Below, one piece after another: positions 16,874 through 25,858 of a stretch of DNA of 42,279 nt (positions within the stretch are counted from its first letter, which is position 1; each line of letters opens with the position of its first letter). The position numbers were made by a program, and so were the translations under genes. The notes beneath the pieces are model-generated. The model was not told the origin of the DNA. It worked only from the letters and a program-made list of their open reading frames with translations, and searched no databases. Source of the stretch: UBA8337 sp963932545 (GTDB lineage: Bacteria > Pseudomonadota > Alphaproteobacteria > RS24); NCBI GenBank assembly GCA_963932545.1, contig CAWVRH010000018.1:1-42279 (forward strand), given 5' to 3'.

Positions 16874-16909
16874 AAAGGCGGCGTGGGTAAATGCCCGCGC
16901 CGCCTTTTT
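16874..16909 (+). terminator. Rho-independent terminator after the nitroreductase
   Basis: GGCGGCG and CGCCGCC (16877-16904) form a stem with an inner GGG/CCC pairing and a short loop, followed by T5. The flanking AAA/TTT extends the stem, so it should work for both the plus-strand gene and the opposite gene ending at 16930. Confidence 0.88.
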
Positions 16910-16929
16910 CTTTGGTCGGGTTTTAACGC

Positions 16930-17607
16930 TTACTCATCAAAGCCCAAAAAGGTTGTGGCTTCTTCTACGCTTTTGCGTTCTGACACCACGGCATTGGCCG
17001 GAAAGCTTTCGTCTGGCCAACCGATGGCCACGGCTTTCATAATCACTTGGTCTTCCGCAATGCCTGCGTGCTCGCGCACCACTGGCGACTGCATGATGCC
17101 TTGGCTGTTGATCACAGCGCCGAGGCCGCGCGACCAGGCGGCGTTTACCAAGGCGGTGGTTACCGCGCCGCAATCGAACGATGTGTCATCGCTGCTGGCC
17201 AAATTGCGGTCATAGGTCACAATCACGCAAACCGGCGCATCGAATTGGCGGAAGCCGCGCAACACCCAATCAAGGCGCGCGTCTTTGTCTTCGCGGGCAA
17301 TGCCCATGGCCGAGAACAATTGCTTGGCCACGCCCACTTGGCGGTCGCGGTGTTGGCCTTCGAAAGCCTCGCCAGTGCGGAACTCGCGCGAATGCGGCAC
17401 GCCCGCCATGTTACGCTCCGTATTGCCTTCGCGAATGCGGTCCAGCGGCTCGCCAGACAGCACATAGAAGTTCCATGGCTGCGTATTCATCGACGAAGGC
17501 GACCGCATCGCCAAGCCTAGAATTTCTTCAATCAAAGCTTTTGGAACGGGCTCTGGCTTATAGCCGCGAATGCTACGGCGGCCTGTGATTACATCATCGA
17601 ACTGCAT
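16930..17607 (-). CDS. Nitroreductase family protein (second type)
   Basis: A 225-residue flavin oxidoreductase distinct from the first. Motifs are ITGRRSIRGYKPEPVP near the start, RSPSSMNTQPWNFYVL, and AAWSRGLGAVINSQG in the middle, ending in the family-type IGWPDESFPAN. Closest in pattern to nitrobenzoate or nitrobenzene reductases, but physiological roles in this group vary. ATG 17607 follows AAGGTGAGG. It converges on the first nitroreductase, and both share the terminator region. Confidence 0.9.
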   Translation of the reverse strand: MQFDDVITGRRSIRGYKPEPVPKALIEEILGLAMRSPSSMNTQPWNFYVLSGEPLDRIREGNTERNMAGVPHSREFRTGEAFEGQHRDRQVGVAKQLFSAMGIAREDKDARLDWVLRGFRQFDAPVCVIVTYDRNLASSDDTSFDCGAVTTALVNAAWSRGLGAVINSQGIMQSPVVREHAGIAEDQVIMKAVAIGWPDESFPANAVVSERKSVEEATTFLGFDE

Positions 17608-17731
17608 GGAAATACCTCACCTTTATCTATTGCTAATTTGTCTGCCCACAGTTCTATCGCTGCTGTGCCAGAAGTTCCAGAAGTTTCGCGTAAATCTTGC
17701 CGCCGCTTTTAAAAAAGCGTTATTATCTCGC

Positions 17732-18844
17732 ATGACCTATTTAAAACGCGCCCTCCTCGCCCTCGTCTGCCTCGTCGTTCTGGGTGCGGGGCTCATCGCC
17801 CTTGTTGGCTATCGTCTCAGCTCTGCCACATCTGCAGAGACCGATGCCAAATTGGAGGGCTCGCAAAATGTGCGGCAGGGCAAAGTGCAAAACCTCGAGC
17901 CCGCAGCGGGCTTTGAATTTAGCTGGGCCAGTTTGGCTGAGGCCTTTGCCGAATACCCCAACACCGAGCCCGTGGACAGTTTGCCCTTGCGGCCAATTTC
18001 GGCGGCACGCCTGAGCGCTGCGCCTATTGCGGGTTTGCGCTATGCGTGGCTCGGTCACTCCACGGTTCTGCTGGAGATAGATGGCTTACGCATCCTCACA
18101 GATCCGGTGTTTTCGCAGCGCGCCTCGCCGTTTTCTTTTGCCGGGCCAGAGCGCTTTCATCCCTCCCCGTTGGCTTTGGCCGATGCGCAAAACATCGATG
18201 CGGTGGTCATCTCGCATAATCACTACGACCATATGGATGAGGCCAGCATTCGTCATTTGGCAGCGCAAGGCGCGCACGTTTTTGTGCCGCTTGGCAATAA
18301 ACCGCAAGTGCTAAACTGGGGCGTGGCCAGCGAGCAAGTCCATGAAATGGATTGGGGACAAAGCCTGCGCCTCGGGCAGGTTGAGATTACCGCCACGCCG
18401 GCGCGGCATTATTCCAGCCGTGGCATGTTTGATTTGCATGAAACCATGTGGGCCTCTTGGGTGATTGCGGGGCCGGAACATCGGGTCTATTTCTCGGGCG
18501 ACACGGGCTATGGCAAAAGCTTCCAAGACATCGGCCAAGCGCATGGCCCGTTTGATTTAACGGTGATGAAAATTGGCGCCTATGGCCCCGGTCAATCGTG
18601 GCATGACGTGCATATGCCGCCAGAGGAAACCATTCAGGCGCACATCGATTTGCGCGGCAAAACCATGCTGCCGACCCATTGGGGCACGTTTAACTTGGGC
18701 TATCACCCGTGGAAAGAGCCGATAGAACGCGCGCAAAGCGCGGCTAAAGCCAAAGGCGTCACCCTCGCCACCCCCGTTTTAGGCGCCATCCACTCGACAA
18801 AAAAACCAACCCCGCAAACCAATTGGTGGGCGGGGCTGGAGTAA
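17732..18844 (+). CDS. Membrane-anchored metallo-beta-lactamase-fold hydrolase (NAPE-PLD/UlaG type)
   Basis: About 370 residues. An N-terminal hydrophobic anchor spans residues 6-27. The metal site is complete: SHNHYDHMD with His162, His164, Asp166 and His167, a later GDTGYG, and a C-terminal THWGTF. LGHSTVLLEIDG and LTDPVFSQRASP place it in the Lactamase_B_2 family near NAPE-phospholipase D and UlaG-like proteins, so a phospholipid or lactone substrate in the periplasm is plausible. I start at ATG 17732, which gives the normal signal-anchor. The longer upstream reading has no ribosome site and overlaps the nitroreductase start. Confidence 0.88.
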   Translation: MTYLKRALLALVCLVVLGAGLIALVGYRLSSATSAETDAKLEGSQNVRQGKVQNLEPAAGFEFSWASLAEAFAEYPNTEPVDSLPLRPISAARLSAAPIAGLRYAWLGHSTVLLEIDGLRILTDPVFSQRASPFSFAGPERFHPSPLALADAQNIDAVVISHNHYDHMDEASIRHLAAQGAHVFVPLGNKPQVLNWGVASEQVHEMDWGQSLRLGQVEITATPARHYSSRGMFDLHETMWASWVIAGPEHRVYFSGDTGYGKSFQDIGQAHGPFDLTVMKIGAYGPGQSWHDVHMPPEETIQAHIDLRGKTMLPTHWGTFNLGYHPWKEPIERAQSAAKAKGVTLATPVLGAIHSTKKPTPQTNWWAGLE

Positions 18845-18852
18845 AACTAAAT

Positions 18853-18872
18853 CAACTTCGGGGCCAACCCCG
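18853..18872. terminator. Weak hairpin between convergent genes
   Basis: CGGGG and CCCCG form a 5-bp stem with loop CCAA, in the short gap between the metallo-hydrolase (+) and the transporter (-). It has no proper U-run, so terminator function is uncertain. Confidence 0.3.
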
Positions 18873-18878
18873 CTTTGC

Positions 18879-20204
18879 TTAAACGTCAGACCCCGATTGC
18901 TTCGGCAAGAACAACAAGGCGATGGCGCCCATGAGCGAGCCTAGCGCCATGATTGGCGAGACCACGTAAAGGCTCATGCCGCCTGCAAACAATATGCCGC
19001 CGACCCATGGGCCAACCACGGCACCGCCGCGACCCGTGCCCAGCACAACGCCGACGCCCGAGCCCAATACGGCTGGTGGGAACGCATAAGCAAACAAGCC
19101 AAAAGCGCCGCCGATAACGGCAAAGAGGAAGAAGCCAGCCAAAGTGCCAGCCACAAGCATCATGGTTAGCGTGCCAGTGAAGAACGGGAAAGCCGCAACC
19201 GATACCGCACTGCCCACGAGGCAGATAATCATCAGCGTTTTGAGGTTTACCATCCGCGAGGCAATGGCCATAGCGATAGACCCCGTTAGGCCGCCGATGC
19301 TAATCATGCCGAGCACGCGCGTGCCTTCTACGGCCGTGTAGCCGATATCCGTTACCGCGGCAGGCATCCATTTGACGAAGTAATAATAGGTCAAAATATT
19401 GCCCAAATAGCAGACCATCATAATGATGGTGATGCGGCGCGTTTCGCCTTCAAATAGGCGCATCGGCGAGATTTTCTCTTCAGCTTCGGCCGCCGGCATA
19501 CGGATGTCAAAGCTCTCATCATAGCCAATTTTCGACAGGGTTACGCCAATCTTATCGGCAAAACCTTCCGGACGACGACGCTCTAGGAAACCGATGGATT
19601 CGGGTACCAAAAACACAACCACGGGAATAAAGGCAAAACTAATACAAGCCCCGAAGGTGAAAATCGAGCGCCAATCGCCGCCCTCCAACAACATACCCGA
19701 GAACTGGCTGGCCAGATAAATGCCAAATGTATAGCCGCCAGCCACCATAATCACAGTCAGGCTGCGGTTTTTTGCATTGCTATACTCAGACGCCAAAGCC
19801 GTGGCCGAAGCCATCATGCCGCCAATGCCAAGTCCCGTGAAGACGCGCGAAGCGGCCAAAGTTTCCATATTGAACGCATAGCCAGACCCCGCCATACCCA
19901 GCGTGATAATGAGGAGGCAAAGCAGAAACACCATCCGACGACCATAAAGATCCGTCAGCGTGCCAATAAAAATAAGCCCGATGGCCATACCGATAAATTC
20001 GAGCGGTAGCAAAAAGCCCAACTCGGCTTTAGATAGCCCCCACTCTTGGGCGATGCCCGCACCCGCGAGCGAGATAGACATAACGTCATACCCATCGAGA
20101 GCCATGGCAAGAATGCAGATAACCACTACCAACCATTGCCGCCCCTTCATTGGCGACTGGTCTAGAATTTCACTTGGACGTCTTTTTTTGCTTATTGTGG
20201 CCAC
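18879..20204 (-). CDS. MFS transporter, aromatic acid:H+ symporter (AAHS) type
   Basis: A 441-residue inner-membrane carrier with about twelve hydrophobic segments. The AAHS signature DGYD is at residues 37-40 in the first membrane helix. The loop 2-3 motif is present (GTLTDLYGRRMVF), along with FLVPESIGFLERR before the central loop. AAHS members import benzoate-like, phenolic or gentisate-type acids. The start is GTG 20204 behind GGGGAG. It follows the CitE-like lyase gene, and both are on the same strand with 88 bases between them, so substrate uptake for that pathway is likely. Confidence 0.9.
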   Translation of the reverse strand: MATISKKRRPSEILDQSPMKGRQWLVVVICILAMALDGYDVMSISLAGAGIAQEWGLSKAELGFLLPLEFIGMAIGLIFIGTLTDLYGRRMVFLLCLLIITLGMAGSGYAFNMETLAASRVFTGLGIGGMMASATALASEYSNAKNRSLTVIMVAGGYTFGIYLASQFSGMLLEGGDWRSIFTFGACISFAFIPVVVFLVPESIGFLERRRPEGFADKIGVTLSKIGYDESFDIRMPAAEAEEKISPMRLFEGETRRITIIMMVCYLGNILTYYYFVKWMPAAVTDIGYTAVEGTRVLGMISIGGLTGSIAMAIASRMVNLKTLMIICLVGSAVSVAAFPFFTGTLTMMLVAGTLAGFFLFAVIGGAFGLFAYAFPPAVLGSGVGVVLGTGRGGAVVGPWVGGILFAGGMSLYVVSPIMALGSLMGAIALLFLPKQSGSDV

Positions 20205-20263
20205 TGTATAATCTCCCCGATTTATAAATTTAGTCTATGAGCATGCCCTCAACTCAAGCAAGT

Positions 20264-20289
20264 GCTATTTGGTACTCGCTATTTGGTAC
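20264..20289. repeat. Two near-tandem copies of a 12-bp unit
   Basis: GCTATTTGGTAC occurs at 20264-20275 and 20278-20289, period 14. It lies between the lyase stop and the transporter start. Small direct repeat, possibly a slippage product or a binding site. Confidence 0.7.
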
Positions 20290-20292
20290 GGG

Positions 20293-21204
20293 CTACATGC
20301 CAATTAAGTCAGCCCGATTAACGGTGTTTTGAAACAAACGTGCCGAGGCCGCATCTACCATCACGCCCTTATGCCCCACTGAGCCGAGCCCTTCGGCGGC
20401 GGCTTTTTCATAGACACCAATGACTTCGCGCGCGAAGTCGACGTCTTCTTGGTTGGGCGAAAATATATCCAAAGCAGGCTCAATTTGCGCGGGGTGAATG
20501 GCCCATTTGCCCACCATGCCCAGCATCAACGAGCGCTGACATTCCACTTTATAGGCTTCAATATTTTTAAAATCGACGAACGGCCCATCCACGGCATCAA
20601 TGCCAGCCGCGCGGGCGGCTATGGTCATTTGATAGCGCGGATAATGGAAAATATCGCCTGGATAGCCTTCTGTATTACCGATGTTTTTCATCACCAAACC
20701 TTGCGAGGCCGCATAGTCGCCCATGCCGAAAATCATACATTCCAAACGCTCACAACTGGTCGCAATCTCGGCCACGTTTTGCATCGCCTCAACTTCTTCG
20801 ATCAAAACCTCGAGACCAATTTTGCGCTCCAAACCTAATTTCATTTCCAATTGCGTCAGCAAGGTATCGGCAAATTGCACATCCGATGCCTTGAGCGGCT
20901 TGGGCAGCATAATCGTATCAATGTTCTTGCCGGCTTTCTCAACCACGGTGATGATGTCTTCGTAGCACCACTGTGTGCCGATATCATTGACCCGCACACA
21001 GCGCACCGTGTCGCCCCAATCGAGATGATTAAGGGCATCGACAATCGTCTCGCGCGCGCCCGCTTTGGCCGAAGGGGCGACCGCGTCTTCTAAATCGCAA
21101 AACACGTGATCGGCCTTGGAGGCCGCCGCTTTGGTCAGCATTTTTTCGCTAACGCCTGGAACCGCCAATTGCGAGCGCCGTAAGCGCATGGGTTTATGGG
21201 TCAT
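20293..21204 (-). CDS. HpcH/HpaI aldolase/CitE-family CoA-ester lyase
   Basis: A 303-residue TIM-barrel enzyme that cleaves or hydrolyses beta-hydroxyacyl-CoA or malyl-CoA-type esters. The metal and substrate-binding patterns are FCDLEDAVAP with Glu39 and Asp40, RVNDIG with Arg71, GLEVLIEEVEA, and FGMGDYAAS. The final part (WAIHPAQIE, then VMVDAASARLF) is typical of the malyl-CoA lyase and (3S)-malyl-CoA thioesterase group. ATG 21204 follows AGGAAA. It is flanked by a DUF3604 gene upstream and an AAHS transporter downstream. Confidence 0.9.
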   Translation of the reverse strand: MTHKPMRLRRSQLAVPGVSEKMLTKAAASKADHVFCDLEDAVAPSAKAGARETIVDALNHLDWGDTVRCVRVNDIGTQWCYEDIITVVEKAGKNIDTIMLPKPLKASDVQFADTLLTQLEMKLGLERKIGLEVLIEEVEAMQNVAEIATSCERLECMIFGMGDYAASQGLVMKNIGNTEGYPGDIFHYPRYQMTIAARAAGIDAVDGPFVDFKNIEAYKVECQRSLMLGMVGKWAIHPAQIEPALDIFSPNQEDVDFAREVIGVYEKAAAEGLGSVGHKGVMVDAASARLFQNTVNRADLIGM

Positions 21205-21251
21205 CGTATTTCCTATCTACTAAACTTGGCGGCCTAAATTCTCAGGCGCGC

Positions 21252-23531
21252 CTACTTAAATTTACCATAGCTATGTTCGACATAAATCGGCGACGACCAC
21301 GCCCGCTCCTCCACGGCAGCCAAGCAATCATCCGTGGCATCGGTGCGCTCATCGCCGTAGCAAATGTTCAGCTTCAAACAATTGCCTTTATCATCATAAG
21401 TGCAGCGCAAATTATCGGCGTTGATTTTCTTTGTGGGCTCCTGAATGGCGCGCACGTAATAAGTCGCCATGCGTTTCGCCTTGGCGAACTCAGAGTCGGT
21501 GAAAGTGAACGAGCAGCCATTGCCTTTATCTTTGCAGCGGTGGACTTTCCATTTATCCTCAATCAAATCAGCCACATCTTCATCGGCGCTAGTTTGTGGG
21601 CGAATGCGAACCACCTCAATGCGCGTAATCTTCAAGCGCTCTTCCGACGGGTTGAAACATTCATTGGCGCATAGTTTTTGTAATCTATCGGCGCCCAAAG
21701 CACTGGCCGCATCTTCTGGGCAACCCGGCTTTTGTTTATGCGCGCCCACGGCTTTCACCTCAAACACGGGTGATTTCGTGGTCTTGGTTGTGCTGCCCAT
21801 TTTTGTGCCGTCTTTGGTGTTGAACCAAAGCAAAATTCGCGCGCCGCTGGTGCCGTAGGTTTCGCGCGCTTTCATAGCGGCGAAAATCTCTTCCCGACTA
21901 CGCCCCTCAGAATGCACGGCGGCCAAACCACCCGTCGTCCAGAAACTCGCTTGGCGTTCTAGCTCGGTGGCGCCAAAGCCACGCTCGGCGACCGTGTCTT
22001 GGTCAATTGGTTGTGAGACCGACATCTTCTCGTCTTTCGGGTAAACGCTCTCAACCAAATCTTGGCGCAAGCGAACCGCTTCTGTATTGCGCAAGCGGTC
22101 GATATCTTTATAGCCGGTGCCGGGGCGCGCACGATGGTTGTCGCTCGAGGCAATCACCCCCCAATTCAAACGGGTAGGCGCTTTGGGATTGTCGAAGTTA
22201 CGAATGGCCAAAGCATATTGCATGCTATTGCCAGGCCGATAGCCAAAGCTAGGCAAGAAGCAATCTTTGCACTGGCCCGCATCTAACCATTCTTCAATCT
22301 GCGTTCCAGGCACGGTTATATGCGCCGCCACACTGGCATTGGCGGCATTGCTGCGGGCTTGGGCGGCGCGCCCTTCACATAGCGCTTGGCTTTCGCCATC
22401 TGCCAAACAGCGCTGCTGGATAATCTGTCCTGCGCGCCAACAGCTCGGCAAATAATCATCCGTCGGTGCGGGGCAAGTCCCCAAGCCTGTCTCGGCATCA
22501 TAAATCACCGAACGCCAATCGCGATATTCTTCCGAATTGCCATGTCCCGACATAACCTCAATCAGCTCCATAGCCTCTGGGCGATTGGCGGCCTTTAAAT
22601 GCTTATCAAAAGTGGTTGCCGTAGGCGTGTAAAAGCCCCAGCTGGTGCCATGCGGAATAATTAGGGGGTCGAGGTTTTGTTGCTCGAGGCTTTTGACCAA
22701 ATGGCCGGGCGTATCGGCAATTTCAAAACAGTCAGCTGACAATTCATTGGCTGGCACGTCGGGCGCGCAAAGCGGCACTTTCGCGGCTTGGTCCAGAAAC
22801 GTGCGAATATCATAATAGTCCTGACGATTTTCAAAATCGATAGCGGCCAATCCCAGCGGCACCAAAGATTTGCCATTGGTGCGAAGCGCATCCACCGTCA
22901 CCCCACCAGAGGCGATGGGACGTTTGGCCAATTTGGCATCTTCGAGGTCTTTGAAAATAACGTTCTTATGGCCGTAATGGTTTTCTGGGCGGGCGCCAAC
23001 TTGCGTCCACTCGAAGCCCACGAAGCTAACCATATCGGGGCTCTCGCCATTGCTCGATTGGGCGTTGCAGGCGCGAATACTTTGTTTGGTGTCTTCCCAG
23101 CGCTTGGGCGTCGAGGCCTCTGCGTGGTCGGTAATCGACCAGAAATCAAGCGCCGAACAATGGCGCGCATAATCACAAGCATCGGCTAAAGGATGCGAGC
23201 CCTCGCCGCCATAAATTGGCAGCGACCATAAAAACGCATCGGTTGAATTGGTCGTATGCACGTGCAAATCGCCAAATAGAATTTGCTTATCTTTTGGCTC
23301 GTTTGGGTCTGTTTTTGCGCCGCTGCGGATGAGCTGCAAGGCTTGCGCAATCGCGTGTTGTTCGTCCGCTCTGGCCTGCACCAAAACATCGCTGCGAGCC
23401 GCGCCGACGATTTCGCCGGGCCCACGGTCTTGCCCGAGCCACCCCTGTTGCGCCGCCAACAAATAGGCACCCGTTACAGCAACAACTGTAACCAAAAGGG
23501 CGATGGCGGTTTGGCGAATAAGTGTCAGCAT
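21252..23531 (-). CDS. DUF3604 family protein, exported, PHP-like metal site
   Basis: A 759-residue protein with an N-terminal membrane segment (residues 7-26), so probably anchored facing the periplasm. The conserved DUF3604 pattern is GDLHVHTTNSTDAF (His90, His92), then FWSITDHAEAS (Asp135, His136), then MVSFVGFEWTQ, resembling PHP-type metal-binding phosphoesterases. The late part has several Cys residues that could form disulphides. Enzyme activity and substrate are not established for the family. ATG 23531 has GGGAGC upstream. Three 20-bp repeats lie just before it. Confidence 0.88.
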   Translation of the reverse strand: MLTLIRQTAIALLVTVVAVTGAYLLAAQQGWLGQDRGPGEIVGAARSDVLVQARADEQHAIAQALQLIRSGAKTDPNEPKDKQILFGDLHVHTTNSTDAFLWSLPIYGGEGSHPLADACDYARHCSALDFWSITDHAEASTPKRWEDTKQSIRACNAQSSNGESPDMVSFVGFEWTQVGARPENHYGHKNVIFKDLEDAKLAKRPIASGGVTVDALRTNGKSLVPLGLAAIDFENRQDYYDIRTFLDQAAKVPLCAPDVPANELSADCFEIADTPGHLVKSLEQQNLDPLIIPHGTSWGFYTPTATTFDKHLKAANRPEAMELIEVMSGHGNSEEYRDWRSVIYDAETGLGTCPAPTDDYLPSCWRAGQIIQQRCLADGESQALCEGRAAQARSNAANASVAAHITVPGTQIEEWLDAGQCKDCFLPSFGYRPGNSMQYALAIRNFDNPKAPTRLNWGVIASSDNHRARPGTGYKDIDRLRNTEAVRLRQDLVESVYPKDEKMSVSQPIDQDTVAERGFGATELERQASFWTTGGLAAVHSEGRSREEIFAAMKARETYGTSGARILLWFNTKDGTKMGSTTKTTKSPVFEVKAVGAHKQKPGCPEDAASALGADRLQKLCANECFNPSEERLKITRIEVVRIRPQTSADEDVADLIEDKWKVHRCKDKGNGCSFTFTDSEFAKAKRMATYYVRAIQEPTKKINADNLRCTYDDKGNCLKLNICYGDERTDATDDCLAAVEERAWSSPIYVEHSYGKFK

Positions 23532-23596
23532 GTGAAGCTCCCAAAGCAGTTTTTATTTTACCTAAGATTTGTCGGTTTTGCCCGCCATGTCAAACT

Positions 23597-23656
23597 CTGA
23601 AACGAGGTTTTGGGCCCTGAAACGAGGTTTTGGGCCCTGAAACGAGGTTTCTGGCC
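23597..23656. repeat. Three perfect-period 20-bp direct repeats
   Basis: The unit CTGAAACGAGGTTTTGGGCC occurs at 23597-23616 and 23617-23636, then with two changes at 23637-23656. The last copy touches the thioesterase stop codon, and the array lies 66 bases upstream of the DUF3604 start. It could be a binding array or a slippage expansion. Confidence 0.92.
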
Positions 23657-24075
23657 TAGCTTGCCTCTCTTGGCAATAGCTTGAAAGTCGCCGACGCACG
23701 GGCCACCTCTTGTCCTTCGTCATTCAACAAAACAGCCTCGCTGAAAGAAACACTGCGCCCCATGCGAAGCACTTTGCCTTTGGCAATATATTTGCCCGGA
23801 TAGCCCGCTTTCAGATAACTGGTTTTCAGCTCCAAAGTCACCTGCCCGCGATATTTCTCAATATCCAAAACCGATCGAGCGGCGACCCCGCAAGCCGTAT
23901 CCAGCATGGTCGCAAAAGCACCGCCGTGCAAAATACCCTGCATGTTCAGCCAAATGTCGCCAAGCTCGAAATGCACTTCACTGAGGCCATTTTCCATCAG
24001 CACCAGCTCACGGCCAATCAGCTCGCTAATTTGTGAAAACGGCTTATCCGGATCAAACCCTTGCAATGGCGTCAT
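23656..24075 (-). CDS. PaaI-type hotdog-fold thioesterase
   Basis: A 139-residue acyl-CoA thioesterase. The hotdog helix carries NMQGILHGGAFATMLD, with the family HGG(A/V) motif and an Asp nearby. YLKAGYPGKYIAKGKVLRMGRS is the typical second half. Members hydrolyse aryl- or phenylacetyl-CoA esters. Its ATG overlaps the stop of the GST gene (ATGA), so translation is coupled. It stands with an old yellow enzyme and a GST, suggesting detoxification or degradation of an unusual acid. Confidence 0.92.
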   Translation of the reverse strand: MTPLQGFDPDKPFSQISELIGRELVLMENGLSEVHFELGDIWLNMQGILHGGAFATMLDTACGVAARSVLDIEKYRGQVTLELKTSYLKAGYPGKYIAKGKVLRMGRSVSFSEAVLLNDEGQEVARASATFKLLPREAS

Positions 24076-24698
24076 AGAGATTTAGCCCCAAGCACCTCAT
24101 GCGACGCGCAACGCGCCATATAATGGGTGATATTTTTCATATCCGCGTCGATCGGCTGGCTCACTTTCGAGAGAAACAAAACCAATGGATAAACCGCACA
24201 ATCGACAAATGTCAGCTGGTCGCCACAAATAAAGTCATGGCCTTCCATCTGGCTTTCCAACCAGCTCAGCCCATCGTGGCCAATCAGTTTCATTGTGGCG
24301 CCAATGGCGGGGTCAATGCGCATGCGAGGGCCAAAAAACTCAGCCCCCTCGCTATGGCGATAGCCCATCATCATGGGAGACAGCACCAAGTAATCCATTT
24401 GCCGCATTCGCATGCGCGTATGCGCCCGCTCGGCGGCGGTGGAACCGATCAAAACAGGGTCGGGTTTCAACTCTTCTAAATACTCGGCAATGGCTGCAAC
24501 CTCAGCAATCACTTGGCCTTCCGGCGTCACCAAGGCTGGCAACTGCCCTGCTGGATTAACGCCAACAAAAGCATCGCTACGGTTTTCGCCGCCCATTAAG
24601 TCCACCAAGATGGTTTCCACCTCGATGCTTTTAATGGCCAGAATGTTTTCTGCGGCGCGCGGATTGGGCGCCATAGGAGCGGTATAAAACTTCAACAT
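24072..24698 (-). CDS. Glutathione S-transferase family protein
   Basis: A 208-residue cytosolic protein. The thioredoxin-like N-terminal half has APMAPNPRAAENILAIKS and NPAGQLPALVTPEG, the glutathione-binding cis-Pro region (VNPAGQLPALV). The all-helical C-terminal half ends with DQLTFVDCAVYPLVL. The usual N-terminal active-site Ser or Tyr is not obvious (Ala-Pro-Met-Ala-Pro instead), so it may be an isomerase-like or beta-etherase-like member rather than a classic conjugating GST. Its ATG overlaps the stop of the old yellow enzyme (TAATG). Confidence 0.9.
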   Translation of the reverse strand: MLKFYTAPMAPNPRAAENILAIKSIEVETILVDLMGGENRSDAFVGVNPAGQLPALVTPEGQVIAEVAAIAEYLEELKPDPVLIGSTAAERAHTRMRMRQMDYLVLSPMMMGYRHSEGAEFFGPRMRIDPAIGATMKLIGHDGLSWLESQMEGHDFICGDQLTFVDCAVYPLVLFLSKVSQPIDADMKNITHYMARCASHEVLGAKSL

Positions 24699-25798
24699 TA
24701 AGACAAGCTCATCATGTGATCACGTTCGAAGGCTTTTAGCTGATCGAAGTTGCCGGCTTTAATTTTATTGGCCCACTCCGGATCGCTCAACAAGGCACGT
24801 CCCACGCCGACCAAATCAAACTCCCCTTTTTCAAGCCGTTCAATAAGCCCATCAATAGGGGCGGCTTGCGAGCTTTCGCCGCCCATGCCAGCCACAAATT
24901 CTCCAGTCAGGCCAACAGAGCCCACGGTAATGGTTGGCAAGCCGGTAAGCTGTTTTGTCCAGCCCGCGAAGTTTAAATCAGAGCCTTCAAATTCAGGCTC
25001 CCAGAAACGACGGGTCGAGCAATCGAAGCAATCGATGCCAGCATCGACCATAGGCTTCAAGAAGGCTTTCAACTTATCTGGGTCGGTGGCCATTTTATGT
25101 TCGAAGTCTTGCTGCTTCCACTGCGATATCCGAATGATAAGCGGGAAATCTTTGCCCACGGCCGCGCGGGCTTTCTCGATAATCTCCACAGCAAAAGCCG
25201 TGCGCTCTTCTAGGGCGCCGCCATATTCATCGTCGCGCTCATTGGTGCCTTCCCAAAAGAACGTATCAATGAGGTAGCCATGCGCGCCATGAAACTGCAC
25301 GCCATCAAAGCCAGCTTCACGAGCCGCGACCGTGCCCTTAGCAAAAGCATCCGCAATATCGCTAACATCTTGCTTGGTCATCGCTTTGCCGACTTCTTTG
25401 CCTGGGTATTTCAGACCCGATGGCGACAATGTGGCGGCGTCTGGGTTGAGGCCGGAGCCTTCAAAGCGCATGGAGCCTGTGTGCCAAAGCTGCGGCATCA
25501 CAAGACCGCCGCCTTCATGCACTTCAGCGGCAACGCGCTTCCAGCCATCCAAGGCTTCTTTGGTATGAAAATCAGGAATTTTATCATCCATGCTGGCCGA
25601 CGGATGGTCGATGGTTGTGCCCTCGGTGATAATCAGCCCCACGCCGCCTTCTGCGCGCCGGCGATAATAGGCGGCCACATCTTCGGTCGGGTGCCCCCCG
25701 GGAGAGAAGCTGCGCGTCATAGGCGCCATAACAATACGGTTTGGAATATCTAGTCCGTTCAGGGTGAACGAAGAAAACAGGGCTGGATAATTTGTCAT
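24698..25798 (-). CDS. NADH:flavin oxidoreductase, old yellow enzyme family
   Basis: A 366-residue TIM-barrel flavoprotein that reduces activated C=C bonds or nitro groups. Seen: MAPMTRSFSP near the start, MPQLWHTGSM, the catalytic FHGAHGYLIDTFFW, and TNERDDEYGG. Close in pattern to xenobiotic and N-ethylmaleimide reductases. I chose ATG 25798, which has AAGGAG just upstream. The longer frame to 25837 is unsupported. It is the first gene of a tightly coupled trio (overlaps of 1 and 4 bases). An inverted repeat at 25859-25877 lies 61 bases upstream and could control it. Confidence 0.93.
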   Translation of the reverse strand: MTNYPALFSSFTLNGLDIPNRIVMAPMTRSFSPGGHPTEDVAAYYRRRAEGGVGLIITEGTTIDHPSASMDDKIPDFHTKEALDGWKRVAAEVHEGGGLVMPQLWHTGSMRFEGSGLNPDAATLSPSGLKYPGKEVGKAMTKQDVSDIADAFAKGTVAAREAGFDGVQFHGAHGYLIDTFFWEGTNERDDEYGGALEERTAFAVEIIEKARAAVGKDFPLIIRISQWKQQDFEHKMATDPDKLKAFLKPMVDAGIDCFDCSTRRFWEPEFEGSDLNFAGWTKQLTGLPTITVGSVGLTGEFVAGMGGESSQAAPIDGLIERLEKGEFDLVGVGRALLSDPEWANKIKAGNFDQLKAFERDHMMSLS

Positions 25799-25858
25799 GA
25801 CGGCTCCTTGGTTGCATAACATGAATATGGATGCCAAACTTATCCTGCGTTAAGGTAA

